The position numbers and the translations under genes are program-made. The notes under the pieces are model-generated. The model was not told where the DNA came from, did not search any database, and saw only the letters and a program-made list of their open reading frames with translations. This document shows, piece after piece, positions 32,726-41,791 of a stretch of DNA of 64,000 nucleotides. Origin of the DNA: Treponema denticola ATCC 35405 (GTDB lineage: Bacteria > Spirochaetota > Spirochaetia > Treponematales > Treponemataceae); NCBI RefSeq assembly GCF_000008185.1, contig NC_002967.9, forward strand, positions 1,054,001 through 1,118,000, read 5' to 3'. Each line of letters begins with the position of its first letter. Position 1 is the first letter of the stretch.

Positions 32726-34570
32726 ATGGAAAAAGAGGAAAAAAAAGAACCTATAAAATACGGCATTTTAAGCAATGTTTGGTTTATGCTTAAAACATCT
32801 TTTAGGACATATAAGTCGGTGCCTGTTTTGATTTTGCTGGAAGCCCTTTTATATACGGGAGATAATTTAATTTCGATATTTTTTGCGCCTGCCGTTTTGA
32901 GCCTTATTCAAAACAATGCTCCCATTAAAAATCTTTTAATAACTATTTTTGCCTTTGCTTTTTCTTTAATGCTTTTACGCGGACTCCTCTCTTATCTGCG
33001 AACGAACCATTTATTCGGGCGGATTGGAGTTAGGAGTGAGCTTATTTTTATGATAGGCAGTAAGGCGATGAATACTTCCTATAATAACTTGGATAATAAG
33101 GATTTTGAAGCAAAGAAAAATAAGGCGATGGGTGTTACCGGCGGTAACTCGGAATCAACCGAAGCTATTTGGACTACCTTACAGGGGCTTCTTCAATACC
33201 TTCTTTGCTTTATCATCTATCTTGTTATCCTTGCTTCCTTAAACCTTAATATAATTTTAATTACCTTTTTGACAACCTGCGTGAGTTTTTTTATCACCAA
33301 CAGTGTAAGCTCTTGGATGTATAAAAGGCGTGATGAAGAAAATAAGCATGTAAATCATTTACGCTACATAACCCAAACCGGAAAAAATAAGCAGCTTGCA
33401 AAGGATATCCGCCTTTTCGGAATGGAGGCTTGGCTTAAAGAATTATATGAAAAGCATTTAAGGCTTTACAGCAATTTTCACCTCAAAGGAGAAAAGCGTT
33501 ATTTTTTTGCCGACCTTGCAGACCTTGTTTTAACCTTTTTGCGGAACGGTCTTATTTATTATTGGCTGATAAGTCTTGTCTTACAAAAAAATATAAGCGT
33601 TCCCCAATTTATTCTTTATTTTGCCGCAGCGGGAACTTTTACCCAATGGGTAAGCGGTATTTTAAATCGGTTTTCTGTTTTGCATAAGCAAAGTCTGGAT
33701 ATTTCCCGCCTTAGAGAATTTTTTGAATTTAAAGAAGATTATCTATTTGAAAAAGGTGAAAAAATTCCTCTACAAAAAGAAAACCTCATCGAGCTAAAAG
33801 ATGTAAGCCTTTTATATTCGGAAGGCGGAACTCCTGTTTTGGATAGATTCAATTTGACTTTGAAGCCTAAAGAAAAGCTTGCCATTGTCGGCTTAAACGG
33901 GGCAGGAAAAACAAGCCTTGTAAAATTGATTACCGGGCTTTACGATCCTAGCCAAGGAGAGGTTTTATTTAACGGAAAAAATATAAAAGAATTTAACCGA
34001 AGCGAATACTATAAGTGCTTTAGTGCGGTCTTTCAGGAGTTTTCGATTCTGCCTACCAGTATTGCTGTAAACATTGCACAAAGCCGAGAGAACATTAACA
34101 AGGAGAGGATTGAAGATGTGCTAAAGCTTTCGGGACTTTACGATAAGGTTAAAACTCTTCCCCAAAAAGAAGAAACCCGTCTTTGTAAGGACATCTTCTT
34201 TGATGCCGTAGAACTTTCAGGCGGCGAAACTCAAAAGCTCTTACTTGCAAGGGCTCTTTACAATGACAGGCCCTTTTTAATATTGGATGAACCGACGGCA
34301 GCCTTGGACCCTATCGCTGAACATGAGCTTTATACTAAGTATAACGATTTATCGAAGGACAAAACTTCTATCTTTATTTCGCACAGGCTTGCTTCCACCC
34401 GCTTTTGTGACAGGATTATTTTTATAAAGGACGGAAAAATAATCGAAGAAGGCACCCATGATTCTCTTTTAAAAAAGGGCGGGGAGTACGCTCATCTTTT
34501 TGAAGTACAAAGCAAGTATTATAAGGAAGAACAGGATAAAGAATTGCCTGAAGGTTTAGGGGAAATCTGA
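32726..34570 (+). CDS. ABC exporter half-transporter (first subunit)
   Basis: A 614-residue protein with an N-terminal type IV exporter membrane domain (about five to six segments, residues 30-320) and a C-terminal ATPase: Walker A GLNGAGKTS, signature LSGGETQKLL, Walker B FLILDEPTAALDP. It overlaps the next gene by one base (TGATG), which encodes a similar protein, so the two probably form a heterodimer. Substrates of such pairs include lipids, peptides and drugs; none is indicated here. Confidence 0.9.
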   Translation: MEKEEKKEPIKYGILSNVWFMLKTSFRTYKSVPVLILLEALLYTGDNLISIFFAPAVLSLIQNNAPIKNLLITIFAFAFSLMLLRGLLSYLRTNHLFGRIGVRSELIFMIGSKAMNTSYNNLDNKDFEAKKNKAMGVTGGNSESTEAIWTTLQGLLQYLLCFIIYLVILASLNLNIILITFLTTCVSFFITNSVSSWMYKRRDEENKHVNHLRYITQTGKNKQLAKDIRLFGMEAWLKELYEKHLRLYSNFHLKGEKRYFFADLADLVLTFLRNGLIYYWLISLVLQKNISVPQFILYFAAAGTFTQWVSGILNRFSVLHKQSLDISRLREFFEFKEDYLFEKGEKIPLQKENLIELKDVSLLYSEGGTPVLDRFNLTLKPKEKLAIVGLNGAGKTSLVKLITGLYDPSQGEVLFNGKNIKEFNRSEYYKCFSAVFQEFSILPTSIAVNIAQSRENINKERIEDVLKLSGLYDKVKTLPQKEETRLCKDIFFDAVELSGGETQKLLLARALYNDRPFLILDEPTAALDPIAEHELYTKYNDLSKDKTSIFISHRLASTRFCDRIIFIKDGKIIEEGTHDSLLKKGGEYAHLFEVQSKYYKEEQDKELPEGLGEI

Positions 34571-36447
34571 TGAAAACTGAAAAAGAACATAATAAAAAAA
34601 GACATAACAAGGGCTTGAATCGGCGGGCTTTTTTGCTTCTCTTTAAAAAGGCTCCTTTGTTTTTTATTTCCGTGCTTGGAGAAAAAGTTTTTACAAGCCT
34701 CTTGCCCTTTATAGGTATTTTCTTTTCGGCAAGAATTATAAACGAGCTTGTTTTAATTTATTCGGGGAAAGGAGATTTATCAAAAATCAAAAGTTTGGTT
34801 TTACTCTCTCTAATTTTAACGGCTGCCTTTATGCTTGTTTCTTCCTTATTTAAAAGATGGGCAAACTATGAAGGCCGAAGCGTGGATTATAAACTGCAAG
34901 ATATCTATGTTCAAAAGTTTTTAAGCATGGACTTCCAAGATGTTGAATCCGCAAAAACAAATGAGATTTATACAAGGATGTGGCAAAATACAAATTACGC
35001 AGGCTGGGGTTTGGAAAAAATCCTTTGGATCTATCCTAAATGTTCTACTCATATTACTTCCGTTATTACTTCGGCCGCCTTGAGTATAAGCCTTTTTAGC
35101 TTTAAGGTTCAAAGTCCCGAATTGGCCTTTTTAAACAATCCTTTGTTTATCTTTGTAATTCTTTTTAGTATTATACTTTTAATTCTCATTCCTGCAAAGC
35201 TTCAGACAATGTCAGATTCCTACTGGGCAATTGTTTCGGATGATGCTACAGAAGGAAACAGGGTGTTTAGTTTTTTCTTTAGGCTCTTTAACGAAAAAAA
35301 CCGAGCAATGGATGTGCGTATGTACGGTCAGCAAAAAGAGGGCAACATAATAAGAGCTTCCAGTAATATTTTTATGCCGGGCGGAAGGGTTTCGCAATAT
35401 GCTAAAAAAGAGATGGGCTTTTTTGCCTTTTTATCGGCCTTTATTTCTACTTCTCTTTTAATAATCATTTACGGCTTTGTGGGGCTAAAAGCTTTAGGAA
35501 GAGCGTTCCCTGCCGGAAACCTCATGCAATATGCGGCAAGCATCACAGCCCTTTCTTCCGCCCTCACCGAAATATTTACGGTTGCAGGGGAGGCAAAAAA
35601 CAATAGAGGATTTTTAAAGGATGTGTTTGACTTCTTGGATATAAAAAACGGAATGTGTATGAACAAGGCTCCGGTCAATTATCAACCGCTTGATAAGCCT
35701 CTTATAGAATTTAAAAACGTTTCCTTTGCTTATCCCGATTCCGAAAAGACCGTTTTAAAGAATTTAAACCTTAGTTTAAGGCAGGGTGAGCGGCTTGCCG
35801 TAGTCGGTAAAAACGGGAGCGGTAAGACCACCTTTGTAAAACTCCTCTGCCGCCTCTATGACCCTGTTGAAGGCGAAATCCTTTTTAACGGAAAAAACAT
35901 AAAAGAATATGACTATAAAGAATATCTAAATCTTTTTTCCGTAGTTTTTCAGGATTTTAAACTCCTTGCCCTCCCTCTTGCCCAAAACATTTCGGGCGGA
36001 GAGGCTTACGATAAACTTAAAGTCTTGGAGGTTTTAAAAAAAACCGGCCTCGATCTTTCGAAGTTTAAAAATGCTGAAGAAACTTATCTTTATAAAAACT
36101 TCGATGATGAAGGCGTAAATATTTCAGGCGGGGAGGGGCAAAAGATTGCAATAGCCCGAGCCCTTTATAAGGATGCACCCCTCATAATCTTGGACGAACC
36201 TACAGCCGCCCTCGACCCTATTGCCGAAGCCGAAATCTATTCCAAATTCGACGGTCTTGTAAAAAACAAAACCTTCCTGTATATTTCGCACCGCCTTTCT
36301 TCCTGTAAGTTTTGTTCCCATATTTTGGTCTTTGACGCTGGTCTCATAGTTCAAGAAGGCAGCCACGAAGAACTTTTAGCGGAAGACGGCCTTTACAGTA
36401 AATTGTGGAACGCCCAAGCACAGTATTATAATCAAAACCACCCCTAG
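34570..36447 (+). CDS. ABC exporter half-transporter (second subunit)
   Basis: A 625-residue partner of the preceding gene with the same layout. ATPase motifs: Walker A GKNGSGKTT, signature ISGGEGQKIA, Walker B LIILDEPTAALDP, and the H-loop SHRLSS. Both subunits keep a full set of catalytic motifs, so I see no degenerate site. The ATG shares its A with the upstream TGA, which indicates coupling. The tRNA-Sec gene follows. Confidence 0.9.
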   Translation: MKTEKEHNKKRHNKGLNRRAFLLLFKKAPLFFISVLGEKVFTSLLPFIGIFFSARIINELVLIYSGKGDLSKIKSLVLLSLILTAAFMLVSSLFKRWANYEGRSVDYKLQDIYVQKFLSMDFQDVESAKTNEIYTRMWQNTNYAGWGLEKILWIYPKCSTHITSVITSAALSISLFSFKVQSPELAFLNNPLFIFVILFSIILLILIPAKLQTMSDSYWAIVSDDATEGNRVFSFFFRLFNEKNRAMDVRMYGQQKEGNIIRASSNIFMPGGRVSQYAKKEMGFFAFLSAFISTSLLIIIYGFVGLKALGRAFPAGNLMQYAASITALSSALTEIFTVAGEAKNNRGFLKDVFDFLDIKNGMCMNKAPVNYQPLDKPLIEFKNVSFAYPDSEKTVLKNLNLSLRQGERLAVVGKNGSGKTTFVKLLCRLYDPVEGEILFNGKNIKEYDYKEYLNLFSVVFQDFKLLALPLAQNISGGEAYDKLKVLEVLKKTGLDLSKFKNAEETYLYKNFDDEGVNISGGEGQKIAIARALYKDAPLIILDEPTAALDPIAEAEIYSKFDGLVKNKTFLYISHRLSSCKFCSHILVFDAGLIVQEGSHEELLAEDGLYSKLWNAQAQYYNQNHP

Positions 36448-36479
36448 ACAAAAGCTCCGATTTTGTGTATAGTCCTTAC

Positions 36480-36568
36480 GGAAGCAGATGGGGTCTGGTG
36501 GCTCCCGCGGTCTTCAAAACCGTAGGTTGCATAATTCGCAATGGCAGGTTCGATTCCTGCCTCTTCCG
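36480..36568 (+). tRNA. selC: tRNA-Sec (UCA anticodon)
   Basis: An 89-base tRNA with anticodon TCA in the loop CTTCAAA between CGGT and ACCG, a long variable arm (TTGC-ATAATTC-GCAA), and T-arm GGCAGG-TTCGATT-CCTGCC. These identify selenocysteine tRNA. Acceptor bases GGAAG pair with CTTCC; the next pairs do not match cleanly in my reading, so the 8+5 shape needs computation. No CCA is encoded. A T-run follows directly. Selenoprotein genes themselves are not in this window. Confidence 0.88.
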
Positions 36569-36610
36569 TTTTTCCGCAGACTAAAACTAACTGTAGGCTA
36601 ATGCAGGTAG

Positions 36611-36639
36611 TTGATTTTTTTTTAATAATAATCCATAAT
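36611..36639 (+). promoter_or_regulatory. Promoter of metG, leaderless geometry
   Basis: TTGATT (36611-36616), 17-bp spacer, CATAAT (36634-36639), then 7 nt to the ATG. Confidence 0.6.
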
Positions 36640-36646
36640 CATTTAC

Positions 36647-39028
36647 ATGAAACGAAAATTAGTAACCTCGGCTTTGCCCTATGTAAACAATTTTCCCCAT
36701 TTGGGAAATTTAATTCAAGTATTATCCGCTGATGTATTTGCGCGCTTTTGCCGCTTAAAAGAATATGAAACCCTTTATATTTGCGGCACCGACGAATACG
36801 GAACCGCCACCGAGACAAAGGCTCTCGAAGAAAAAAAGAGCCCCGAAGAGCTATGCTCATTCTATCATGCAATTCATGCTGAAATATATAATTGGTTTAA
36901 TATTGCCTTCGACTATTTTGGAAGAACTTCTACGCCTCAGCAGACCGAAATAACTCAGGGTATTTTTAATGACCTCGATAAAAACGGCTACATTACCGAG
37001 CATACTATAGAACAGCTTTACTGCCCCTCCTGTAAGCGCTTTTTGGCCGACCGCTATGTATTGGGTACCTGTCCTTCATGTTCCTATGACGGAGCAAGGG
37101 GCGACCAGTGCGAGCATTGCGGAAAACTTTTAGATCCCACCGATTTAAAAGAACCCCGTTGTTCTTCTTGCGGGGCAGCTCCCGAAGTGCGCTCTACAAC
37201 CCATCTTTATATAAACCTTCCCAAAATCGTACCGGAGTACGAAAAGTGGATGCCTAAGACGGCAGAGGAGGGAAGATGGTCAAACAATGCCCTTCAAATG
37301 TCAAAAAGCTGGCTTAGGGACGGCCTTCAAGAAAGGGCTATAACAAGGGACCTTAAATGGGGAATCCCCGTGCCCAAAAAAGGCTTTGAAGACAAGGTTT
37401 TTTATGTATGGTTCGATGCTCCAATCGGCTATATTTCGATAACAAAGTGCTGGGCTGACCTTGCCGGAAAGGATTGGAAGGCATGGTGGCTTGATCAAAA
37501 TGATGTAGAGCTTTTTCAGTTTATCGGAAAAGATAATATTCCATTCCATACGGTAATCTTCCCCTGTTCTCTCATAGGTTCCGGAAAAAATTGGACAAAA
37601 CTCTTTCATATGTCAGGCACCGAGTACCTTAATTACGAGAACGGAAAATTTTCAAAGTCTAAGGGAGTGGGCGTTTTCGGAAACGATGCCAAAGAATCCG
37701 GTATCCCTGCCGATATGTGGAGGTTCTACATCTTTTATAACCGCCCCGAAAAGAACGACACCCAGTTTACATGGAAGGATTTTCAGGAGAGGGTAAACAG
37801 CGAGCTTATCGGAAACCTCTGCAATCTTGTAAACAGGACAGCCACCTTTATTCACCGTTATTATGATGGCAAAATACCCCAAGTTGACGGAGCAAAATCC
37901 GGTCGGGAGGATATAAAGAGTATGGTAAAATCTTTAAGGGAGGCCGCCTCTGCAAGCTTCAAAAAGATAACGGAGCTTTCGGATTGGGCAGAGCTTAGAG
38001 ATTCCTTCCATGAAGCCTTTGCCCTCTCTTCAGTTGCAAACAAGGCCTTTCAAGATGGAGAGCCTTGGAAAAGGCGCGAAACCGATCCTGAATATGCCGA
38101 AGCCCTTATGTCCGAGCTTTGCTATCTTATAAAGGATATTTTAATTTTAATTCATCCCTATATGCCCCAATACGCCGATCAGGCCGCAGGCTTTTTCGGC
38201 CAAAAGATTTGGTCGGGAAATATCTTTGACGGTAAGGCCCCGCAATTTAATAAGCCGGAAGGTTCATTCCTTTCATGGAAAAATTTAGGCGAAAGGGAAG
38301 GGCTTAAAACGGTAGAAAACCCCGTAATCATCTTTAAGACCCTTGACAACAAGGTCATCGATGCCTATCGTGAACGTTATTCGGGAAGTCAAAAGGACAG
38401 AAAAAAATCGGAAAAAGGCTGTTCAGCTTGTAAGGACAGCGGTTCTTCAAAGTCCGATGCAGCAGCTTCTTCTGCAAAGCCGGAAGTTAAACTCTCTCCG
38501 GCCGAGCTTTTTTCAAAAAAGATTGCCTTAAAAACCGCCAAGATTATATCCGTCGAAAGGCATCCCGATGCCGACAAACTCTACATCGAAAAACTTGATG
38601 ACGGCTCCGGCGAAGAAAGAACAATCCTTTCAGGTCTTGTGCCCTTTTTGAAGGAAGACGAAATATTGGGAAAAACCGTCATAATTGCCGATAACCTAAA
38701 ACCACGAAAAATGCGCGGTATCGAATCGAAGGGGATGCTTTTGGCGGCAAGCTGGTATGATGAAGAAGAAAAAGAACATGTCGAGCTTCTTCAAGCCCCA
38801 TGGGCTGCTCCCGGAACGCCTGTAATTCTTGAAGGCGATGCCGATATTTCAGACCCTGAGGCCGTAAAAGCCTTTTACGCACAAAAACCGGCAGCGATAG
38901 ACGCAGACACCTTCTTTGCCGCTCCCATATTGATAGAAGATTACATTCCTAAAATTGAGGGTAAAAAGCTCTTGGTTGCCGGAAAAGAAATGAAGCTTGA
39001 AAAGGTAAAAACCGGAGAAGCAGGCTAG
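36647..39028 (+). CDS. metG: Methionyl-tRNA synthetase with C-terminal tRNA-binding domain
   Basis: A 793-residue class I synthetase. HIGH motif as HLGN (PYVNNFPHLGNL, about residue 20), KMSKS motif as KFSKSKG near 340, and four Cys pairs in the zinc knuckles between residues 125 and 185 (CPSCKRF, CPSCSYD, CEHCGK, CSSCGA). A low-complexity linker (CKDSGSSKSDAAASSAKPE) joins a C-terminal EMAP-II/Trbp111-type domain (residues 620-740). No Shine-Dalgarno. It charges both initiator and elongator tRNA-Met. Confidence 0.96.
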   Translation: MKRKLVTSALPYVNNFPHLGNLIQVLSADVFARFCRLKEYETLYICGTDEYGTATETKALEEKKSPEELCSFYHAIHAEIYNWFNIAFDYFGRTSTPQQTEITQGIFNDLDKNGYITEHTIEQLYCPSCKRFLADRYVLGTCPSCSYDGARGDQCEHCGKLLDPTDLKEPRCSSCGAAPEVRSTTHLYINLPKIVPEYEKWMPKTAEEGRWSNNALQMSKSWLRDGLQERAITRDLKWGIPVPKKGFEDKVFYVWFDAPIGYISITKCWADLAGKDWKAWWLDQNDVELFQFIGKDNIPFHTVIFPCSLIGSGKNWTKLFHMSGTEYLNYENGKFSKSKGVGVFGNDAKESGIPADMWRFYIFYNRPEKNDTQFTWKDFQERVNSELIGNLCNLVNRTATFIHRYYDGKIPQVDGAKSGREDIKSMVKSLREAASASFKKITELSDWAELRDSFHEAFALSSVANKAFQDGEPWKRRETDPEYAEALMSELCYLIKDILILIHPYMPQYADQAAGFFGQKIWSGNIFDGKAPQFNKPEGSFLSWKNLGEREGLKTVENPVIIFKTLDNKVIDAYRERYSGSQKDRKKSEKGCSACKDSGSSKSDAAASSAKPEVKLSPAELFSKKIALKTAKIISVERHPDADKLYIEKLDDGSGEERTILSGLVPFLKEDEILGKTVIIADNLKPRKMRGIESKGMLLAASWYDEEEKEHVELLQAPWAAPGTPVILEGDADISDPEAVKAFYAQKPAAIDADTFFAAPILIEDYIPKIEGKKLLVAGKEMKLEKVKTGEAG

Positions 39029-39052
39029 GCCGATTACAGGTTTTTCAGAATA

Positions 39053-39087
39053 AAATCTTTACCGTTCTTCTAAACAACGGTAAAGAT
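39053..39087. terminator. Hairpin between convergent metG and flavoprotein genes
   Basis: A perfect 13-bp stem AATCTTTACCGTT/AACGGTAAAGATT with a nine-base loop. A T-rich tail lies on the minus-strand side, so it best serves the flavodoxin-like genes. Confidence 0.65.
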
Positions 39088-39120
39088 TGGTATGATACTT
39101 GCTTAAAATAGCCGTTTGTT

Positions 39121-39756
39121 TTACTCAATATATTTTTTTCCTAAGTCCTTCGCCTTTCCACCGTTTGCCTTAATCAACTTTCTCCATCTCATCTGCCCGA
39201 CAATTTTATATAAAAAACGCGGAAAGGCAAGAGATACATAATTATTTTTTTGTATTTCTCCCTTTATAATGATATCCGAAAGTTTTGCAACAGCCTTGTC
39301 AATTGCTGCTTTTGGACCATGCCCTGCGGCTGTTTTAGGCATCCCTACCAAGGCACCTCCGCATCCGACTCCGATACCTCCGCCCCATATAAAACCGGCT
39401 TTTAAGCACCAATTTTCTAAAATTTGTAATGCTAATTTTCCATGTATCCCTTCATAAAAGCCGCAATTCACTATTCCGTAAATATGTAGATCAGACTTGT
39501 GTATAGATACTTCTTCCAATTGAATTAAGCAAGACAGGAGATGTCCCGGAATTCCATCCACATAAAGGGGGTAGGCAAATACCCATGTATCTATCTTTTT
39601 TAATTCTTCAATTACTTCTTTGGGAATTTCCGATAAATGAAGTTCAAAATTTACTACTTCTGCATTTTTTTCCAAATATTTTTTTAAATCTTCTAAAAGA
39701 ATTCCGCTCGCACTATTTTTTGTTTTCGGGCTTCCATTGATTAACGCAATTTTCAT
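39121..39756 (-). CDS. Flavodoxin-fold NAD(P)H-dependent oxidoreductase-like protein
   Basis: A 211-residue protein. The N-terminal ALINGSPKTKNSASG is the FMN-phosphate loop of the flavodoxin-like reductase family, and FAYPLYVDGIPGHLL is the typical second strand. The Gly-rich GGGIGVGCGGALVG is a likely isoalloxazine loop. It overlaps the upstream gene by four bases, so the two proteins may form a pair. Substrate not known. Confidence 0.75.
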   Translation of the reverse strand: MKIALINGSPKTKNSASGILLEDLKKYLEKNAEVVNFELHLSEIPKEVIEELKKIDTWVFAYPLYVDGIPGHLLSCLIQLEEVSIHKSDLHIYGIVNCGFYEGIHGKLALQILENWCLKAGFIWGGGIGVGCGGALVGMPKTAAGHGPKAAIDKAVAKLSDIIIKGEIQKNNYVSLAFPRFLYKIVGQMRWRKLIKANGGKAKDLGKKYIE

Positions 39757-40247
39757 AAAAAAACACCATCCAATTCTTTTGCATCTTTATAGAAGTAAAC
39801 TCCTTTTACTAAAGCATCGTAATTATCTGCGTTGGCTTTTAACAGTTCTTCGGCAGTTTTCTTTTCTATATCGGTAATATTTTCACCGTAAAGGTGGGAT
39901 GACATTGTAATAATATTTTTATATCTTCTTTTATGGTGCATTTTTCCTTTTCGAATAACAAAGTCCGGATGGATATAAGAGAGTGCCCGATCTTGTACCT
40001 TTTTTACAAAAGGACTTATGCTGCCATAATAACAGCGGCTGACTAAAATTAATTCCGAGCAGTTTCCCATGTCGATACCTGTTTTTTCATAACCGTCATG
40101 GATGACACATTTCCCCGGAGTTTTTATCCAGCACCCGAAACAGCCAATACAATGATGGATTTTTTTCTTAGGTTGTATGATCTTGTATTCGCCTTTTATC
40201 GGAATATTAAAATTTTCAATGTCGGTTATAATAAGTTTCATTGCCAT
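39753..40247 (-). CDS. Flavodoxin-like protein with Cys motif
   Basis: A 164-residue protein. The stretch HHCIGCFGCW...PGKCVIHD resembles the cluster-binding Cys motif of iron-sulfur flavoproteins, and SRCYYGSISPFVKKVQDR is a flavodoxin-like strand. The N-terminal phosphate loop is shorter than usual. An ATG two codons inside (40241) fits the TAGGAG site better (9 nt). It is translated first of the two-gene unit with the next gene. An electron-transfer role is inferred. Confidence 0.7.
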   Translation of the reverse strand: MAMKLIITDIENFNIPIKGEYKIIQPKKKIHHCIGCFGCWIKTPGKCVIHDGYEKTGIDMGNCSELILVSRCYYGSISPFVKKVQDRALSYIHPDFVIRKGKMHHKRRYKNIITMSSHLYGENITDIEKKTAEELLKANADNYDALVKGVYFYKDAKELDGVFL

Positions 40248-40380
40248 CTACTCCTAAAACAAACATGATTTTGTCTATTTCAATCAGTTGTGCAAAACCC
40301 TTCAACAATTCTAGTACTTTTTATATTTTTTTTCAAGGTTCGAAAAATTATATTTTTATAATCCTTATGTCATTAAATTA

Positions 40381-40416
40381 AAAAAGGGATGCTCCTTAAA
40401 GGAACATCCCTTTTGT
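40381..40416. terminator. Terminator at the end of the opp1 operon
   Basis: AAAAGGGATG/CATCCCTTTT with an inner TCCTT/AAGGA helix and one mismatch, flanked by A and T runs. Works in both directions; on the minus strand it ends the first peptide-importer operon. Confidence 0.85.
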
Positions 40417-40424
40417 TTAAGTGT

Positions 40425-40634
40425 CTAGCCGAAGATGAACATTGATATCAGATAATAGGCTAATACAATTACGGCTGCGATAGGCAGCAAGGTTGTAAGG
40501 GCCGCTATTATCAAGGCAGGAACATCTCCTTTTTCAAGGTTTGCTTCTTCCCGCAGATGATTCAATTCTTCATTTTCTTCCATAGCTTGGCGCCTTTTTG
40601 ACTTTAAACTATGGTCATGGTCTCTAAAAAACAT
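40425..40634 (-). CDS. Small single-span membrane protein of the opp1 operon
   Basis: A 69-residue protein: a charged N-terminal half (KSKRRQAMEENEELNHLREE) and one hydrophobic segment near the C-terminus (ALIIAALTTLLPIAAVIVLAYYLISMF). Its ATG overlaps the stop of the upstream ATPase gene (TAATG), so it is translated with it. No family recognised. It could modulate the transporter, as small proteins do for other ABC systems, but this is inference. Confidence 0.65.
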   Translation of the reverse strand: MFFRDHDHSLKSKRRQAMEENEELNHLREEANLEKGDVPALIIAALTTLLPIAAVIVLAYYLISMFIFG

Positions 40635-41791
40635 TACAGCTCCGCTCCGCTAAAGTGGCAGGCAACAAAATGTCCCGGTTTTTCTTCCTTAAATTGAGGA
40701 ATTTCGCGTTTGCATATATCCTTTGCAATGGGGCATCTTGTATGGAATTTACAGCCTGTAGGCGTGATGATATTGGACGGAATGTCTCCTTCCAATAAGA
40801 TTCGCCTCTTTGTTCTCATCTTCTGTAAGTCCGTTTCAGGAATGGCTGAAAGAAGGACTTTTGTATAAGGATGAAGAGGATTGGCATACATTTCGCGTTT
40901 ATCGGTAAATTCGACCATATTTCCCAAATACATAACACCGATTCTATCGCTTATGTGCTTTACAACCGAAAGGTCATGAGAAATAAACAAATAGGACAGG
41001 TTAAATTCTTTTTGCAGGTCATTGAGGAGGTTTATGATCTGGGACTGAATCGATACGTCCAAGGCCGAAACGGCTTCATCGCATACTATGAATTTAGGCT
41101 TTAATGCAAGGGCCCGTGCTATACCTATGCGCTGCCTTTGACCGCCTGAAAATTCATGAGGATATCTGTAAATCATATAGTCCGCCAAGCCGCAGGTGTT
41201 CATTATCTCCTTTACATATTTTTCATATGCGGGGTCTTTCTTTTTGAACATTCCATGCTCAAGCAAGGCCTCGCCTATGATCTGTCCTACAGTCATCTTA
41301 GGATTAAGAGAGGAGTAGGGGTCTTGGAAGATAATCTGCATCTTTTTTCGTAAGGGCATCATTTGAGTTACAGTGTAATTTGTAATGTTTTCGCCCTCAA
41401 AAAAGATTTCGCCTGCTGTGGGCTTGTAAAGTTTTAGGATTGTACGGCCCAAGGTTGATTTTCCGCAGCCCGATTCTCCTACAAGGCCTACGGTTTCTCC
41501 TTCATGGATAACGAGGTCTATACCGTCATTGGCGATTACGCACAAGTTTTGACCGTGCAGGTCGGAATAGGTTTCATAGTCCAAAATTAGATCTGTCAGC
41601 TCCTTGCCGAGGTCCTTACCGCTTTTATACATGTCCATCAGCTGACTCATGCCTACCTTAGTATTAAACATGCCGGCACAAACCTTAAGAGCTTCATCGG
41701 CTATTCTTTTAAGAGTTTTTCTCTCATTCCGTGTTTTGCCGGTAGGAAAATACTGTTTAAGGCCTCGAGTTTCCAATAATATCTTACTCAT
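40634..41791 (-). CDS. oppF: Peptide ABC importer ATPase (OppF-type) with N-terminal insertion
   Basis: A 385-residue ATPase. Walker A GESGCGKS (residues 105-112), Q-loop, signature [15 protein letters not shown], Walker [14 protein letters not shown], and the C-terminal oligopeptide domain with spaced Cys ([15 protein letters not shown] ... VACHF). Walker A usually lies near residue 50; here about 55 extra residues, mostly helical and charged, lie between the first strand (LKQYFPTG) and the P-loop. The order in the operon is A-B-C-D-F. Confidence 0.9.
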   Translation of the reverse strand: MSKILLETRGLKQYFPTGKTRNERKTLKRIADEALKVCAGMFNTKVGMSQLMDMYKSGKDLGKELTDLILDYETYSDLHGQNLCVIANDGIDLVIHEGETVGLVGESGCGKSTLGRTILKLYKPTAGEIFFEGENITNYTVTQMMPLRKKMQIIFQDPYSSLNPKMTVGQIIGEALLEHGMFKKKDPAYEKYVKEIMNTCGLADYMIYRYPHEFSGGQRQRIGIARALALKPKFIVCDEAVSALDVSIQSQIINLLNDLQKEFNLSYLFISHDLSVVKHISDRIGVMYLGNMVEFTDKREMYANPLHPYTKVLLSAIPETDLQKMRTKRRILLEGDIPSNIITPTGCKFHTRCPIAKDICKREIPQFKEEKPGHFVACHFSGAEL

